DNA of 64,000 bases, taken from the NCBI GenBank assembly GCA_035771165.1, contig JAWNZC010000351.1:7447501-7511500 (forward strand), read 5' to 3'. The translations under genes were made by a program, and so were the position numbers. This DNA is from Paragorgia papillata (Eukaryota; Cnidaria; Anthozoa; Scleralcyonacea; Coralliidae). Positions 45,193 through 56,229 of the stretch are shown piece after piece (the stretch's first letter is position 1; each line of letters begins with the position of its first letter). A model generated the notes under the pieces. That model ran no database searches, was not told where the DNA came from, and worked only from the letters and a program-made list of their open reading frames with translations.

Positions 45193-46219
45193 GAAGACTG
45201 CGTTCATACGAGTCCGGTGTAGAAACTAAACGGTAAAAAGTGGTTACGTTCACATGAATCCGTCATAATTTAACGACGCTTTGAAGGTGTTCACACGACT
45301 CTGGAAACTTCTGGTGTACATCCAGTATTTCAGAGCTGTGCACTGTTTAAATAGACATGCATGTCTCGTCAAAAGTAAATGGAAACGAGGAGCAATTCAA
45401 AGAATATTATCCCACCAAAGTCTATAGTGCATTCTAGGTTTACAATTTTAGTCTTTCTGTTTTAATCTGGATAAATCTTCTCCTATTTACACTGGCTATA
45501 GTCATTGTTGTAATGTTATAATTGTTCAAACAGCAGCACAAGTTCTTAGCAGAAGCTTTCCGAAGTCGAAAAGATAAATAAAGTTTTCCATTTGTGAAAA
45601 ATACGCCAGCCGTTTGGTTAGGAGCTGAAAATTTGGGAACTGGGTACTAATGCGGAGCGAAAAAGTGGCGGATCTTATGTTCACACGCAGGTCGACCTCA
45701 CTCCAAAATTAAGGATTATCCTTAATTGTCAACTCGCCTAGAATTAAGGATAATCCTTAATTTTAAATGAAAAGTCATCCCCCATACCCCAACCCCGAAG
45801 CACAACCCCCCGGAAACCCTAAACTTAACCACAACCCCCCGATGTCCCTAAACCTAATCACAACCCACCGGAGAAATGACTCGCCACCTACACCGGGACC
45901 ACAACACCCCTCTAGGCTTTTTAGCTTTATGTGTTCAAGTTTAACATCCCGCTTGTGGGACAGATAAATTAAGGCCATGTCTTAATTTGAGCCCTATTTT
46001 ACAATTAAGATATATACTTAATTTTGGTAAGAGATCGTGTTGTCACACGACACCGCCAAGGGTTCCGTTTTCATCTCGCTCCGTTTATAAATCGTTTTCA
46101 AAACGCTCCGGTTAGAGCGCCGTTTTCACACAATTTCGATTCGGTGCCGTGTGAACGCAACGACGTTTTGTGACTTTAGCGCCGTTTTCAACTCGCTCCG
46201 GACTCGTGTGAACGGGCTC
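45193..46219. mobile_element. Harbinger-like element, copy B, inverted and interrupted
   Basis: Reverse-complement relative of 1595-2250, flanked by TTA (45190-45192, 46220-46222). The body is split at a TCACACG duplicate by an insertion of about 355 bp. Confidence 0.82.
45688..46042. mobile_element. Insertion within copy B
   Basis: Flanked by TCACACG on both sides (45681-45687, 46043-46049), absent from copy A. The interior has the palindrome AATTAAGGATTATCCTTAATT and a C-rich tract. No clear terminal inverted repeat, so its class is unknown. Confidence 0.65.
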
Positions 46220-46224
46220 TTAAA

Positions 46225-46433
46225 GGGATCCCCGCATGCTTGGAACAAATAGATCTCACGGGCGTCGCCATTTTGGATTTGATGACGTAAAATGATTACA
46301 CTCAATATTCCAAAACAATGGTTTCATTGTTTCGAAACAATAAATGCAACCATTTTACGTCATCAAACCCAAGATGGCGACGCCCACGACGCCTCTTTGT
46401 TCAAACATGCGGAATTTTACTGGATCCAGAGGT
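46225..46433. repeat. Palindromic element
   Basis: GGATCCCCGCATGCTTGGAAC and CGTCGCCATTTTGG pair with AAGATGGCGACG and GTTCAAACATGCGGAATTTT; TTTTACGTCATCAAA pairs inside. Target duplication unclear. Confidence 0.65.
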
Positions 46434-46589
46434 CGACTGATCAGCATTTTAATATTTCTTTATAATATACCGTTAAATTCGCCTAACTTTCTTACAAGAT
46501 TAAAATGACACACGTTAACCCGTTAAGATGTTGACACATTCCCTAGATGAGTGGGTGCTTATATTAGCATGTAGCTACTTGTTGTCATT

Positions 46590-46655
<66 letters not shown>
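46590..46655. repeat. (TA)n microsatellite
   Basis: About 31 uninterrupted TA units, the longest in the window. Confidence 0.96.
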
Positions 46656-46658
<3 letters not shown>

Positions 46659-46925
46659 TTCATTGTGCAGTGTTCAACTGTATGAGGACACATTACTATA
46701 CCAGTAAAGTGAGGTGGCTTAATTTTTATCGCTTTTTTGGTGACAGTTTCATCAAAGCAAATTTACATTTAAAAGCCATCACGATCCCAGTGAGTAGAAT
46801 GTATTTTTATTTCAAACAACACACTCTGAGGGGTGTAAAAATCAACTTCCTAATAGGCGAGTTTTAGGGTGTTGTTTAACACTGTTATTCTGCTGTTGTT
46901 GGCTCGCTAGCAAGTCTGTTTGCCA

Positions 46926-47882
46926 CAGTGAGCTCTATATATAACTGGAGTGATATCTGCTGTTCATTCACCGGACAAAGACAATCTCGTACCCAGAGCC
47001 TGCGATCCTTTTGGTCATTACCAAGGAACGGAGGCTCTGGGAAACTCCGATGAAAAAGACCCCAAAATTGGGTTTTTGTTCCCAGTCCTCTGGTTCCCAG
47101 TTCCCTATAATTTGCAACAATCATCGACGATCGTTCGCTTGTTCGAAGACCAGGAAAAATATTTGTTTACCGATAAAAAAGGCCCAACATGTTTTACAAA
47201 GCTCTCGACAATACAATCGATACAAATGGCCTTTCTTCGCTTTTCTCAAAATCGTCAACCAGACGATTTGACGAGTGTGTTTTAAATGACCGCGTCGCCG
47301 TCAGCACTCGGCAGTGATCGGCTCAGTCGCTCAGCCGCTCAGGTAAGAAATTGTACTTTTTGCCAGGAATTTTGGCTAAACTACATCGACCTTGTATTCT
47401 CTAATATAATTTTAAAGTTCTGAGACGAAACTGCGAAGAATTACGAGACGAGTCAGACGATGGATGTTTGTTTGGCGACGAAGCGACAATAATAATAGTT
47501 TTAACTTGTAAATTGTCGGGATTTTTGCTGTTTTGAATTATTTCATCTGTTCAATTATATTTTGGGTCTGTCGTGTATAATTATGTGTTACAGAACGTCG
47601 AGAAATCGATTAAACAAGTTAGCAACGTGCACACTATTTGAAATTTCACTGTTTTTAAACTAACCAATCAGATGACGAGTTTCATCGGAGTTTCCCAGAG
47701 CCTCTGATTCTTGCCAAAAGGATCGCAGGCGCTGGGTACGAGATTGCGGACAAAGATTGAAGTCAAACATGACGGCCGCGTAGAAGACTGGAACTATACG
47801 TACTTTAGGCCCAAAAGGATCGCAGGCTCTGGGAACAAGATTGCCACAAAGATATCACTCCAGTTATATATAGAGCTCACTG
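46926..47882. mobile_element. hAT-type element with 8-bp target duplication
   Basis: 957 bp, starts CAGTGAGCTCTATATATAAC and ends GTTATATATAGAGCTCACTG (perfect over these bases). Flanked by GTTTGCCA at 46918-46925 and 47883-47890. A second inverted pair lies within (CGTACCCAGAGCCTGCGATC against its inverse near 47720). No transposase. Confidence 0.86.
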
Positions 47883-48303
47883 GTTTGCCATTGCTTACTT
47901 TGTGGGGAGCCCGCCAATACCCTGAAATTCGTCCATTTTCATTATTCCCAAACCTAAACTAAATAACAGACTATTATACAATAATTTAAACAACGTGGTC
48001 CACCCTAACTACGATTAGCACGCCTTGAAATATGAAACCGTCACCAGAAAACCAATAAATAAATCTCACCACTGGTTAGAATAGTATGCGGACTATGCGT
48101 AGTGCAACATTTTGTACATAATTTTACAAGTTAAAAGTAACAAGAGTAATTGCTCTTCTGTGAATGTGTTCTACAAAATATTGCAACAGCGACTTCTTCT
48201 TTCAGTTTTATCTCTCTTTATTTGACCTACAAAGTCAATAATGTTTTATACATAATTATGTTGTATTACGTAATATTCTATCAATATACAGTTATACTAC
48301 ATG

Positions 48304-48605
48304 TTTTTTCGTATGTTTTTGCTACAAGCTATCGTAAGTTAAACTCAGGGAAAACTCTGAGCTCCAGACGGGACTCGAACCCACAACCTACTGAATGCCA
48401 GCCGGACGCTTGGGCGTATAAATATCGAAAACAACCTCGGTCTACCGTCTGAGTTCCAGTGGCTCAATGATGAGAGCGTACGAGCTGTACGAGCTGTCGT
48501 AAGCTGAGCATTCGGAAGGTTGTGGGTTCGAGTCCCGTCTGGAGCCCAGAGTTTTTCTCTGAGTTTAACTTACGACAGCTTGTACAGCAAAAACATACGA
48601 AAAAA
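48304..48605. repeat. Head-to-head tRNA-like SINE pair
   Basis: Arms of about 85-90 bases form an inverted repeat: TTCGTATGTTTTTGCTACAA to AGACGGGACTCGAACCC on the left, GGGTTCGAGTCCCGTCT to TTGTACAGCAAAAACATACG on the right. The right half reads as a tRNA-like unit on the plus strand with A-box TGGCTCAATGATGAGAGCG and B-box GGTTCGAGTCC. The left half shows the B-box on the minus strand. Confidence 0.7.
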
Positions 48606-48773
48606 CTTTACCAACTCAAGCTGAAAACACTAATAACGTACATACTACATGTTTTAACACTACATTTAAAATTAACTGTCAGCAGTCGCAAAATTAGAAA
48701 CGGTTGCCAGAAGATGCGGTAGACCCATATGCATGGGTATAGATCGACTGACCTGGAGCCAGACTGAGTGAAG

Positions 48774-49306
48774 GTACTTTGCTAAAGACCATCTATTGCT
48801 GGCGAAAAAGCGCTTTCTAAGCTATTACGCGTGTGTCGTGGCATGCCGTGATAGCGCCAGACGACACTGTTATCTATTAGCGGTATTACGTATAGAATCA
48901 AGCAACAATCCGCAATTGCAAACACTGCAGCTGAGCAACAGGCCAGCAAGCAAGGCTAGCAAAGATAGCAGAGCAATGGTAGAGACAAAGCTCTGCTGAA
49001 ATGGTAAACGTGCGTGTGCATGTGCCCTTGGGCCTCCTAAAGTACTTTGCTAAAGACCATCTATCGCTGGCGAAAAAGCGCTTTCTAAGCTATTACGCGT
49101 GTGTCGTGGCATGCCGTGATAGCGCCAGACGACACTGTTATCTATTAGCGGTATAGAATCAAGCAACAATCCCCAATTGCAAACACTGCAGCTGAGTAAC
49201 AGGCCAGCAAGCAAGGCTAGCAAAGATAGCAGAGCAATGGTAGAGACAAAGCTCTGCTGAAATGGCAAACGTGCGTGTGCATGTGCTCTTGGGCCTCCTA
49301 AAGAAC
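48774..49306. repeat. Tandem duplication, two units of 268 bp
   Basis: GTACTTTGCTAAAGACCATC begins the first unit at 48774 and the second at 49042. Units are nearly identical, with a 7-base deletion near GCGGTAT(TACGTAT) in the second. No coding meaning recognised. Confidence 0.88.
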
Positions 49307-49510
49307 TTGGGACTCCCCAAGATCTCAGGGGTAGGCCGCTGGCTAACTACGTCCGCAGTTAAATTTACCTAAATTACATTTAACCACATCTATCATTATT
49401 TAGTTCGTATATTCAAAGCATGCGTCGACCGCGGCCTTTGTCTCCCCGTCACCTTATAGTGTATGTTTTATACAATACTACTACTGCATTATACATGCAC
49501 ACTATGTATA

Positions 49511-49838
49511 TAAGACTATTTATTATATAAAATAGAGTGTTTTATTGATTTTTCCGCCACTAATAAAAGTGATAATCTCACATGTGCGATTATTTATGAT
49601 AATCGCACATGTGACGATTATCGCTGAATCAGCATTATAGTTTAATGTAATTTTTGCAAGGCAATAGGACAATTTTTTTATATAATAAACAGAACAATAC
49701 ATGGATGCTTGGAAATATGAAATTTATTTCTCGTGTTGAACAGGATATGTCACTCGTTCGCTTCGCTCACTCGTGAGATATCCTGGTCAACACTCGAAAT
49801 AAATTTCATATTTCCGCACATCCATGTATTATTCTCTA
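49511..49838. repeat. Foldback repeat, forward copy
   Basis: Contains CACATGTGCGATTATTTATG inverted against CATAAATAATCGCACATGTG-type arms, and ATGAAATTTATTTCTCGTGT paired with ACTCGAAATAAATTTCATAT, with the CACTCGTTCGCTTCGCTCAC core. The reverse complement of the whole block is at 57058-57373. Confidence 0.85.
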
Positions 49839-50044
49839 TATGTATACATGTTACAAATACAAAATTCTCATATATTTCAAGAACAGTGATGTTAAAACAT
49901 GCATTGATGAGCCATTCCGCAGTATTTTATATATGGCGAATTCTATTTGGCAGTCAGTGCAAAACAACACGTGTTGCTTTAATTTTATATACAAAAGGTA
50001 CAGAATTACAAATTTCTCGCAAATGAACATTTCAGGCAAATTAC

Positions 50045-50443
50045 CATAAGATGAAACCATAGTTAGTGGAGGGGGATGGTTTGGAAGCTCCATTGTCTTT
50101 CAAGATTATGGAATGGTCATATTATTGTGTTCATGTTGGAGGAAGGCAATTGGTGGAAGAAAGGAAATTCTATGGACACGTGACGACGAAGGACTACACA
50201 ACGAACAAAGGACTTACAACACGTGACGACAAAGGACTGCACTAATTAAACCCGAACGTTGCTATTGGATGACTGCTTCATTATACAGAAATTGGATGAC
50301 TGCTTCATTATACAGAAATTGGATGACTGCTTCATTATACAGTGACCGTGAAATTAGACAAATTGAACAAAACCATAGAACAATGACTTTTGCCAAGTTT
50401 CCAAACCATCTCCCTCCACTAACTATGACGAAACCCAGCTAAG
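50045..50443. repeat. Inverted-repeat element with 27-bp tandem units
   Basis: Arms CATAGTTAGTGGAGGGGGAT and the inverse near 50405-50430. Inside, TTGGATGACTGCTTCATTATACAG-type units of 27 bp repeat three times at about 50262-50342. Confidence 0.75.
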
Positions 50444-50518
50444 TATGAAGTGATATGGAAACACAGAAAAATATTAACCATATACAAAGTTGTGAAACCA
50501 AAATACTTTTTATTCTCG

Positions 50519-50541
50519 AAATATATATATATATATATACT
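50519..50541. repeat. (TA)n microsatellite
   Basis: About 10 TA units. Confidence 0.85.
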
Positions 50542-50631
50542 CAAATAAAAGAATTTGGTAGAACGCGTACTTCCTATAGGGCAAGCTCATCTTCTTATTT
50601 CTGGCCTGTGGCGCGAAAGTCTTTTGACCTA

Positions 50632-50797
50632 TAGATCGTTTTCACTCACGTGATCGGTGGCCCCATTGGGGTGGTGAAACAATACAAAATATTTGAATAA
50701 GAAAGAGCTAATTCCCATACCGTACACCAATATGGCCGCCATTTCATTGTTTTGGTACACCAATATGGCCGCCGTGACGTCAGATGAAAACGATCTA
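50632..50797. mobile_element. TA-flanked MITE, copy 2
   Basis: 166 bp, nearly identical to 15859-16025: TAGATCGTTTTCA and TGAAAACGATCTA ends, TA on both sides, two GGTACACCAATATGGCCGCC-like units. Confidence 0.87.
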
Positions 50798-51099
50798 TAA
50801 GACCCCTTATTATATGGCTGGGTTTGATTTCCAGTCCGTACGCAAAACGACGCACGCTGATTGGTTAAAAGAGAACTAGGTATCTTTATTCAAATATTCT
50901 GAACAATAAAATGTGTTGGAACATTACTGCTGGTTTTCTTTAAAGCTGTTTATCTAAAAACACGACAAATAAAAGCCGAACTGGCGTAAACAAGAAGGCC
51001 AAGAAGCGACACGAAAAAGTTAACAGGTAAGGTAAACAGCATACTCCGAAGACAAAAACAACGCTCGAAACTTAAAAATAAAATGAACCAATAGCCATA

Positions 51100-51330
51100 T
51101 AATAAATTCCTTATTAACCTCGTTTGCTCGGTCTGTACGGGAAAGTGTTTGCCTTCGGTTTTAACGCACAAAGCTCGCTCCTTCGTCGCTCGGTCTGTAC
51201 GAAAACCTCAGGAAAATACTTTCCCGTACAGACCTCGCACTCGGTTAATAAGTCCTTAATACTGTGTGAGGCTTTCCTGTACAGCCCTCGCCCTCGGTTA
51301 ATAAGTCCTTAATACTGTGTGAGGCTGACC
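51100..51330. repeat. Foldback with duplicated tail
   Basis: CGGTCTGTACGGGAAAGT pairs with ACTTTCCCGTACAGACC. The segment CGGTTAATAAGTCCTTAATA occurs twice in tandem. A related structure is at 53075-53255. Confidence 0.72.
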
Positions 51331-51569
51331 CTGGGGCGAATTGCCCCTCCTGCCATTATCCAAGAGAAAAAAAAATGAACGCAAAATTATTGTTAGGAGA
51401 TCCAAAATCTTTTGTCTCGAGACCATGACGTTACTAGGTGTCAAAATTTATACTTTACAGCGGTAAACATCACTGAATACTGACAAAGAGTAACCAAAAC
51501 TAAACTTTAAAAATGTAGTATGGTGCAAAAGAGTTACAATTGGTACTCTTCCTTCACACTGTTAATGCG

Positions 51570-51592
51570 AGTGATACTATATATATATATAA
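51570..51592. repeat. (TA)n microsatellite
   Basis: About nine TA units adjoining the UBL3 exon, downstream of it on the coding strand. Confidence 0.85.
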
Positions 51593-51607
51593 CAAGTTAT
51601 GCCATAC

Positions 51608-51685
51608 CTTGAGAAGGTGGTTCTGGTAAGTTTTCCCTTGCTACCAGATGCATTACACTGCGTTTACCTAACGGAAGATTTAAAG
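51608..51685 (-). CDS. UBL3 exon: last ubiquitin-fold strand
   Basis: Acceptor TATTTTCTAG, donor TCAAG|GTATGG. 25 full codons, MHLVARENLPEPPSQ at the end. Reading on through the donor would stop after GMA, losing the CAAX tail, so a further exon is expected. Confidence 0.85.
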
Positions 51686-53420
51686 CTAGAAAATAGAATA
51701 AAATAGGTATTATTATATGGCATGGATTACTTCCGGTAAAATCACGCGCTGTTATTGGTTGTTGACGGGGCGAGATTTCTCCGTAATGCCCACGGGCATT
51801 ATGAAAATTGTTAATGCCCTACGATTGGAAACAAACAAAAAATCCTAATAAGAAACGTTTATTGCCGAAAAACGACGAAAATAAATTAAATAAACGACGA
51901 TAAACATTATAAAAGTAAATTCTAGTATCCAGACGAGAAAGAAACTTAGAGAAACGAGAAAAAAGTTATTTTTTGGTGTCTAAATTTGGCGTAGCGTACG
52001 CTCGCGGCATATCAACGAACATCTCTAAGGGGAGTTCGAGGCATGCTTACGTGGAAAATTTAGAGATTTGTCGGTCTCAGAAACGTATTTTTTTATTTCT
52101 AGAAGGAGATGTTATAATCTCAGAATAATCAAATTGAAAAGTAGTGGAAATATTTTGTACGAGGACTGTTTTGTCAAATTGAAGTTGCCAAGAATAATGA
52201 AAGATTGCCTAAGACCGTGTGTCAGTGTTATATCATTTGCAAGCTTTTGGCTATAATGGTTTGTCAAAACATTATTATAGTTGATAATCTTACAAAACGT
52301 ACACTAGCCTTGTTTTCAAAATGTTAACCTGCAGGTGATAACTGCACATAAAAACAAATTATTGCTCAGCTGGTCATTCCAGCCAAGAGACATATAGACG
52401 ACATCTAACAACAACAAATATGCAGGGGTGGATCAAGCATGAGCGGGCCCCTTGGCACATTAGTAGCTGTCTCACTATTAACCATGCTATTTTTGTACGC
52501 GAATGAATATTCTCCATTATTATATGGCAGCAGCGCTGAGAGGTCCGAATACGGAAATCCTGTAATTTGATTGGTTCATAAGCGGTCGGATATTTCCCGT
52601 ATCCGCCCGCTCAGAGCGGAATCTGCCGTTCGGGATCGTAAGTTAATTTTATAAACAAAATGGCAGTCATGTATCGGCAACAAGATGGATTATAATTTCC
52701 GAACTAACTCTTTGTTGGAATATATCGCGCAGGTATGTTGTTCTAAATTTTATAAGCTTTCATTTGAAGTATAGTTCGAGTTTCCACATTTGGTGAAAGT
52801 TTTTAAAATGTCCAAAACGTTCGTAACATTGTTCGTAATAACATTTACTTCTCACAAGTATTAGAATTCCAGATGATTTTTTATTCAAACTACTTAACGT
52901 ACGATCTTGAGCAATATGTCAAACAAAAGCAATTGAAAATTACTATTTGGGGTAGAAAGTTCAGGATTCTAGCTCAACGGAAAGTACTTTAAAAATGGGA
53001 AAATGTCTGCCATTTTCGTTTAGTTCGCAAGAAAGATGGATCGAGTTTTCACAGAACGTTCACAAGATTTATGGCCATATAATAAACTACTTATTGACCT
53101 CGCTTGTTCGGTCTGTACTAGTGAAATATCGGACCTCTGTTTTTTGCACAGACCTCAACTCGCTGCGCTCGTCTCGGTCCGTACTAAAAAAACATCGGTC
53201 CAATATTTCACTAGTACAGACCTCACGCTCGGTCAATAAGTAGTTATTATACTACACTGTATATTGACTGCAGCTCTATATTTTTTATATCATTTTCATG
53301 CAACATAAGAGTAAAGTGTAAAGTAGTGGTTACCTCCAATAGATACACTTCCGTGCAGGAAACGTCCTTGGAAAATTAATTTTAATACATTTGCTGAAGT
53401 TACTGGTTCTTCTTTCCACT
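51608..53420 (-). CDS. UBL3: UBL3-like membrane-anchored ubiquitin-fold protein (two internal exons)
   Basis: Minus-strand exons 53334-53420 (87 bases) and 51608-51685 (78 bases), intron 1648 bases, join in phase 1. The product reads WKEEPVTSANVLKLI, FQGRFLHGSVSIG, ALNLPLGKRSVMHLV, ARENLPEPPSQ. These blocks align without gaps to the second half of the ubiquitin fold of animal UBL3, including the invariant FQGRFLHG and VMHLVARE. UBL3 is prenylated at a C-terminal CAAX and acts at membranes, reported to sort proteins into small extracellular vesicles. The N-terminal beta strands (expected in an exon above 53420) and the CAAX exon (expected below 51608) were not found. The gene therefore spans more than what is annotated, or is incomplete. 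Confidence 0.82.
53075..53255. repeat. Foldback in the UBL3 intron flank region
   Basis: TATAATAAACTACTTATTGACC and CGGTCTGTACTAGTGAAATA pair with TATTTCACTAGTACAGACC and GGTCAATAAGTAGTTATTATA. Same architecture as 51100-51330. It is inside the UBL3 intron. Confidence 0.72.
53334..53420 (-). CDS. UBL3 exon: central ubiquitin-fold strands
   Basis: Acceptor AATATTACAG, donor GGAG|GTAACC. Two bases (AG) complete a codon from an upstream exon, probably Glu, giving EWKEE as in the family DWEEE position. 28 full codons follow with no stop. Confidence 0.85.
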
Positions 53421-53868
53421 CTGTAATATTTAAAAAAACACACAAAATTTCATTGTTGCGGACGACATTGTTTGCACACAGAATCCTAAAAACCAGGGGA
53501 ATAATAAACACTTATTTGCTGGCGCCGAGGGAAACACACTGTTTTCCCGAGGTACCAGTAAATAAGTGTTTTGTTATATATCAAGTGTCAAATGACAACA
53601 AAAATGTTGAGTAAAACCTTCAGAGATTGTTTTGAATGAAGGAAAACTGGAAAAAACAAAGACAAACTGGACCTGATCATTTACGTCCGGTTTTGATACT
53701 TTTCCCTAGGGGAAAATAAATGTAATGTTACCCGCTGCCATGCATGGGTTACGCGGGAAACATCACGATTTTCGGACCGCCACGCGAAGACCGCTCGCCC
53801 AATCAACGGACTTTGACACTTCATACATAACAATATTACTTATTTAACGTTTTTCAGAGTATTTTTAA

Positions 53869-54624
53869 GGCCCGTTTAAACGTTTCCATTACCATCCAAC
53901 CTTGTTAGATAATAATATCGGACCTGTTTAAGGCTTTTCCTTGTGCACAAATATAATTTTTGTCTGGCGCAAAACTATTAATTACGCGGTAATTTTATAC
54001 CCGACGCTGTGCCTTTAACAAAAGCAAACGCCCTCGAAACACTGTAGTGAACCAACCAATAATTCTATACCGAATACTAGTACGGTCATCCATCCAACTA
54101 CTAACCCCATCTAACCAGGCTTAATTTTAGTCCTTAGCGGTGGTAGGCAGCGCTAACAGCACACGCCACTTTACGTTTACACGCGGTACCGGACGAATTT
54201 GAGACCGGTCTCGAATTAGCACGATTCCGCCTGTTTACACGGAAGAAATTCGGAACCGGTCTTGAATTAGCACGGTTCCGCCTGTTTACACGGATGAAAT
54301 TCGGAACCAGTCTCGAATTAGCACGGTTCCGCCTGTTTACACAGAAGAAATTCGGAACCGGTCTCGAATTAGCACGGTTCCGCCTGTTTACACGGAAGAA
54401 ATTCGGAACCGGTCTCGAATTAGCACGGTTCCGCCTGTTTACACGGAAGAAATTCGGAACCGGTCTTGAATTAGCACGGTTCCGCCTGTTTACAAGGAAG
54501 AAATTCGGAACCAGTCTCGAATTAGCACGGTTCCGCCTGTTTACACGGAAGAAATTCGGAACCGGTCTCGAATTCGTACGGTTCCGCCTGTTTACACGGC
54601 GAAAACACCGTGTAAACGAGGTCT
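53869..54624. mobile_element. TAA-flanked MITE expanded by a minisatellite
   Basis: Starts GGCCCGTTTAAACG and ends CGTGTAAACGAGGTC(T), TAA on both sides. The right half is a 51-bp tandem array (54190-54597). Confidence 0.7.
54190..54597. repeat. 51-bp minisatellite, about eight units
   Basis: Unit begins GAATTAGCACGGTTCCGCCT and contains TGTTTACACGGAAGAAATTC. 51 is a multiple of three and the unit lacks stops in at least one frame on each strand, so both strands show long ORFs (17-residue periodic). Each unit contains a TGTTTACACGG like the MITE terminus, suggesting terminal-sequence amplification. Confidence 0.93.
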
Positions 54625-54703
54625 TAAAACACATACACCACAAACGTAAAAGATGAAAGTGAAATCAAAGTAGTGTGCTGCGTAGGCAGGGTTGGAACAC
54701 AAA

Positions 54704-54745
54704 TCGACGAAGGGGCCTTCGCTCGAAACGTCAGATTCTACGTTC
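54704..54745 (+). other. Conserved structured motif, copy 1
   Basis: CGACGAAGGGGCCTTCGCTC followed by GAAACGTCAG and TTCTACGTTC. It holds a CGAAGG/CCTTCG hairpin and a GAAACGT/ACGTT pair. A related copy is at 58726-58770 on the opposite strand. Confidence 0.5.
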
Positions 54746-55647
54746 GCTGTTTCGAAAGATGAAAGTGCCCTGTCTTAACGAACACATACAGTAATTGAGA
54801 GATCAAACACCTTGTCATTAAAAAGAGACCCTGAAAGGCCATGCCTCCATCTAAAACTTGCTACCTACCCCGATTTATACAGTATATTAAACAGTTGGAT
54901 ATAGTTGGTGGGAGAACAAGCGTCCCCAAAATCATGCATTTCAGCTTATTTTCGCAATTTTTACTATTCTGCCATATGCTTATTATATGTCTATCTTCCT
55001 CAAACTCGGTAAATAAGTTTGAGGTTCTCTGAGTGGTGCATTCATTTCCTTGCCAATTTTCCTAGTTTTAGACACTCGGCCCCAGTCCATTCGGGGCAAA
55101 TTTTTCGATACTTTCACCCAAGACAGTATTGTCGCTGGCAACTTGGCGTACTCTATAGTTGTCGACAAAACAATTTTTACAACTTTAGAATATATTAATG
55201 ACTAGAAACGTCTAAAGAAACATACTTGCATGTGGATACATTTAATAACCTTTCATTAACCTGAATTCTTGTTATTTTCCAGGTTTGTTTATCAACAAAC
55301 TCTCTTCTATCATTAAACAAAGCAAAAATGGTCGCCGTATTGTTGTAATAAGTAGAAGCAGAAGTATTCAGCTAGCAAAGTGCCGTCCGGCATTAGATTA
55401 GGTTAGATTTAATAATATTTACCCACGGAATTCTAACAACAGTATATATGTTGACTTACATATAGCCGTGCCATAACTACATATATACAAAATAAAAATA
55501 TTATAGCCAAAATTATTTACATATAATAGAAACAAATTACTTATTACTATCTAAAAACTACCTATCTAACTAAACGAATTGACAAAATGCAAAGTAAGGA
55601 AATAAGGTAATAATGTAAACTATATTACAGAAACTATGAATCTAATG

Positions 55648-55990
55648 TTATTCGTCAAGGAGAATGGTTGATTTTAAAACATTTGTGAAAGATGTTAATG
55701 ACTTTGCTTGATGCAGTTCCTTTGGAAGTTCATTCCATAATTTCGCCCCATCACAACTAAAGCTCTTTTTTAAGAATTCAGTGTTGGGACGAGGATTAAT
55801 TTATAAGAAGAGCTTCTCAAATCATAATGTGTTGTTTGATTAAGTGTTCTGAATTGTTCGGAAAGACATTTAGGTGCAAGGTCGTTTCTTATCTTAAACA
55901 TTAATATTGCCTGCAGGGGAATTATGCACTTTTGACTCTTCTCGTTCCTCAATGCATTCAGAGCCGTTTTCTTGTAGAGAGCTACCTTTC
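55648..55990 (-). pseudogene. 3' end of a non-LTR retrotransposon (RT C-terminus), broken
   Basis: Minus strand reads LMFKIRNDLAPKCLSEQF and THYDLRSSSYKL, then after a frame shift near 55775 NTEFLKKSFSCDGAKLWNELP and ends TILLDE-TAA at 55648. The order LxxR...LAPxYLxxxF...YxLRSS...FxxSFxxxGxxLWNxLP is the hallmark of the RT C-terminal segment in CR1/L2/RTE-like elements. It is short and 5'-truncated with a frameshift, so it is not functional. Confidence 0.8.
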
Positions 55991-56229
55991 GCCTTCTCAG
56001 TCCTTCCTGACGAAAGTTGTCACAAATTTTAACGCTATCATTACAAATATTTTATGAGAATGACGCTCCCTGACCTCCACCTTAAATAGCTTCTTGCCTA
56101 AGGGTTAGCTCTCCTTATGTCAAAATAAAATCCATTCCTACACTCTTCGGCCCAGTAGTGAACCATAGATTAAAACAAACTTCATGAAGGTATACTTATT
56201 AGGGAGGCACAATTCGTTAACGCGCAGCC

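Noticed and set aside
51500..51558. Possible last UBL3 exon on the minus strand after AACAG at 51559
   Set aside because: Splicing to it in the required phase meets a stop at the second codon and gives no CAAX box.
52685..52732. Possible first exon MDYNFRTNSLLEYIAQ followed by a GTATGT donor
   Set aside because: Good donor, but no downstream plus-strand exon could be linked to it.
54134..54656. 17-residue repeat proteins on both strands
   Set aside because: Forced by a 51-bp tandem unit inside a MITE; open on both strands, no start context or exon structure.
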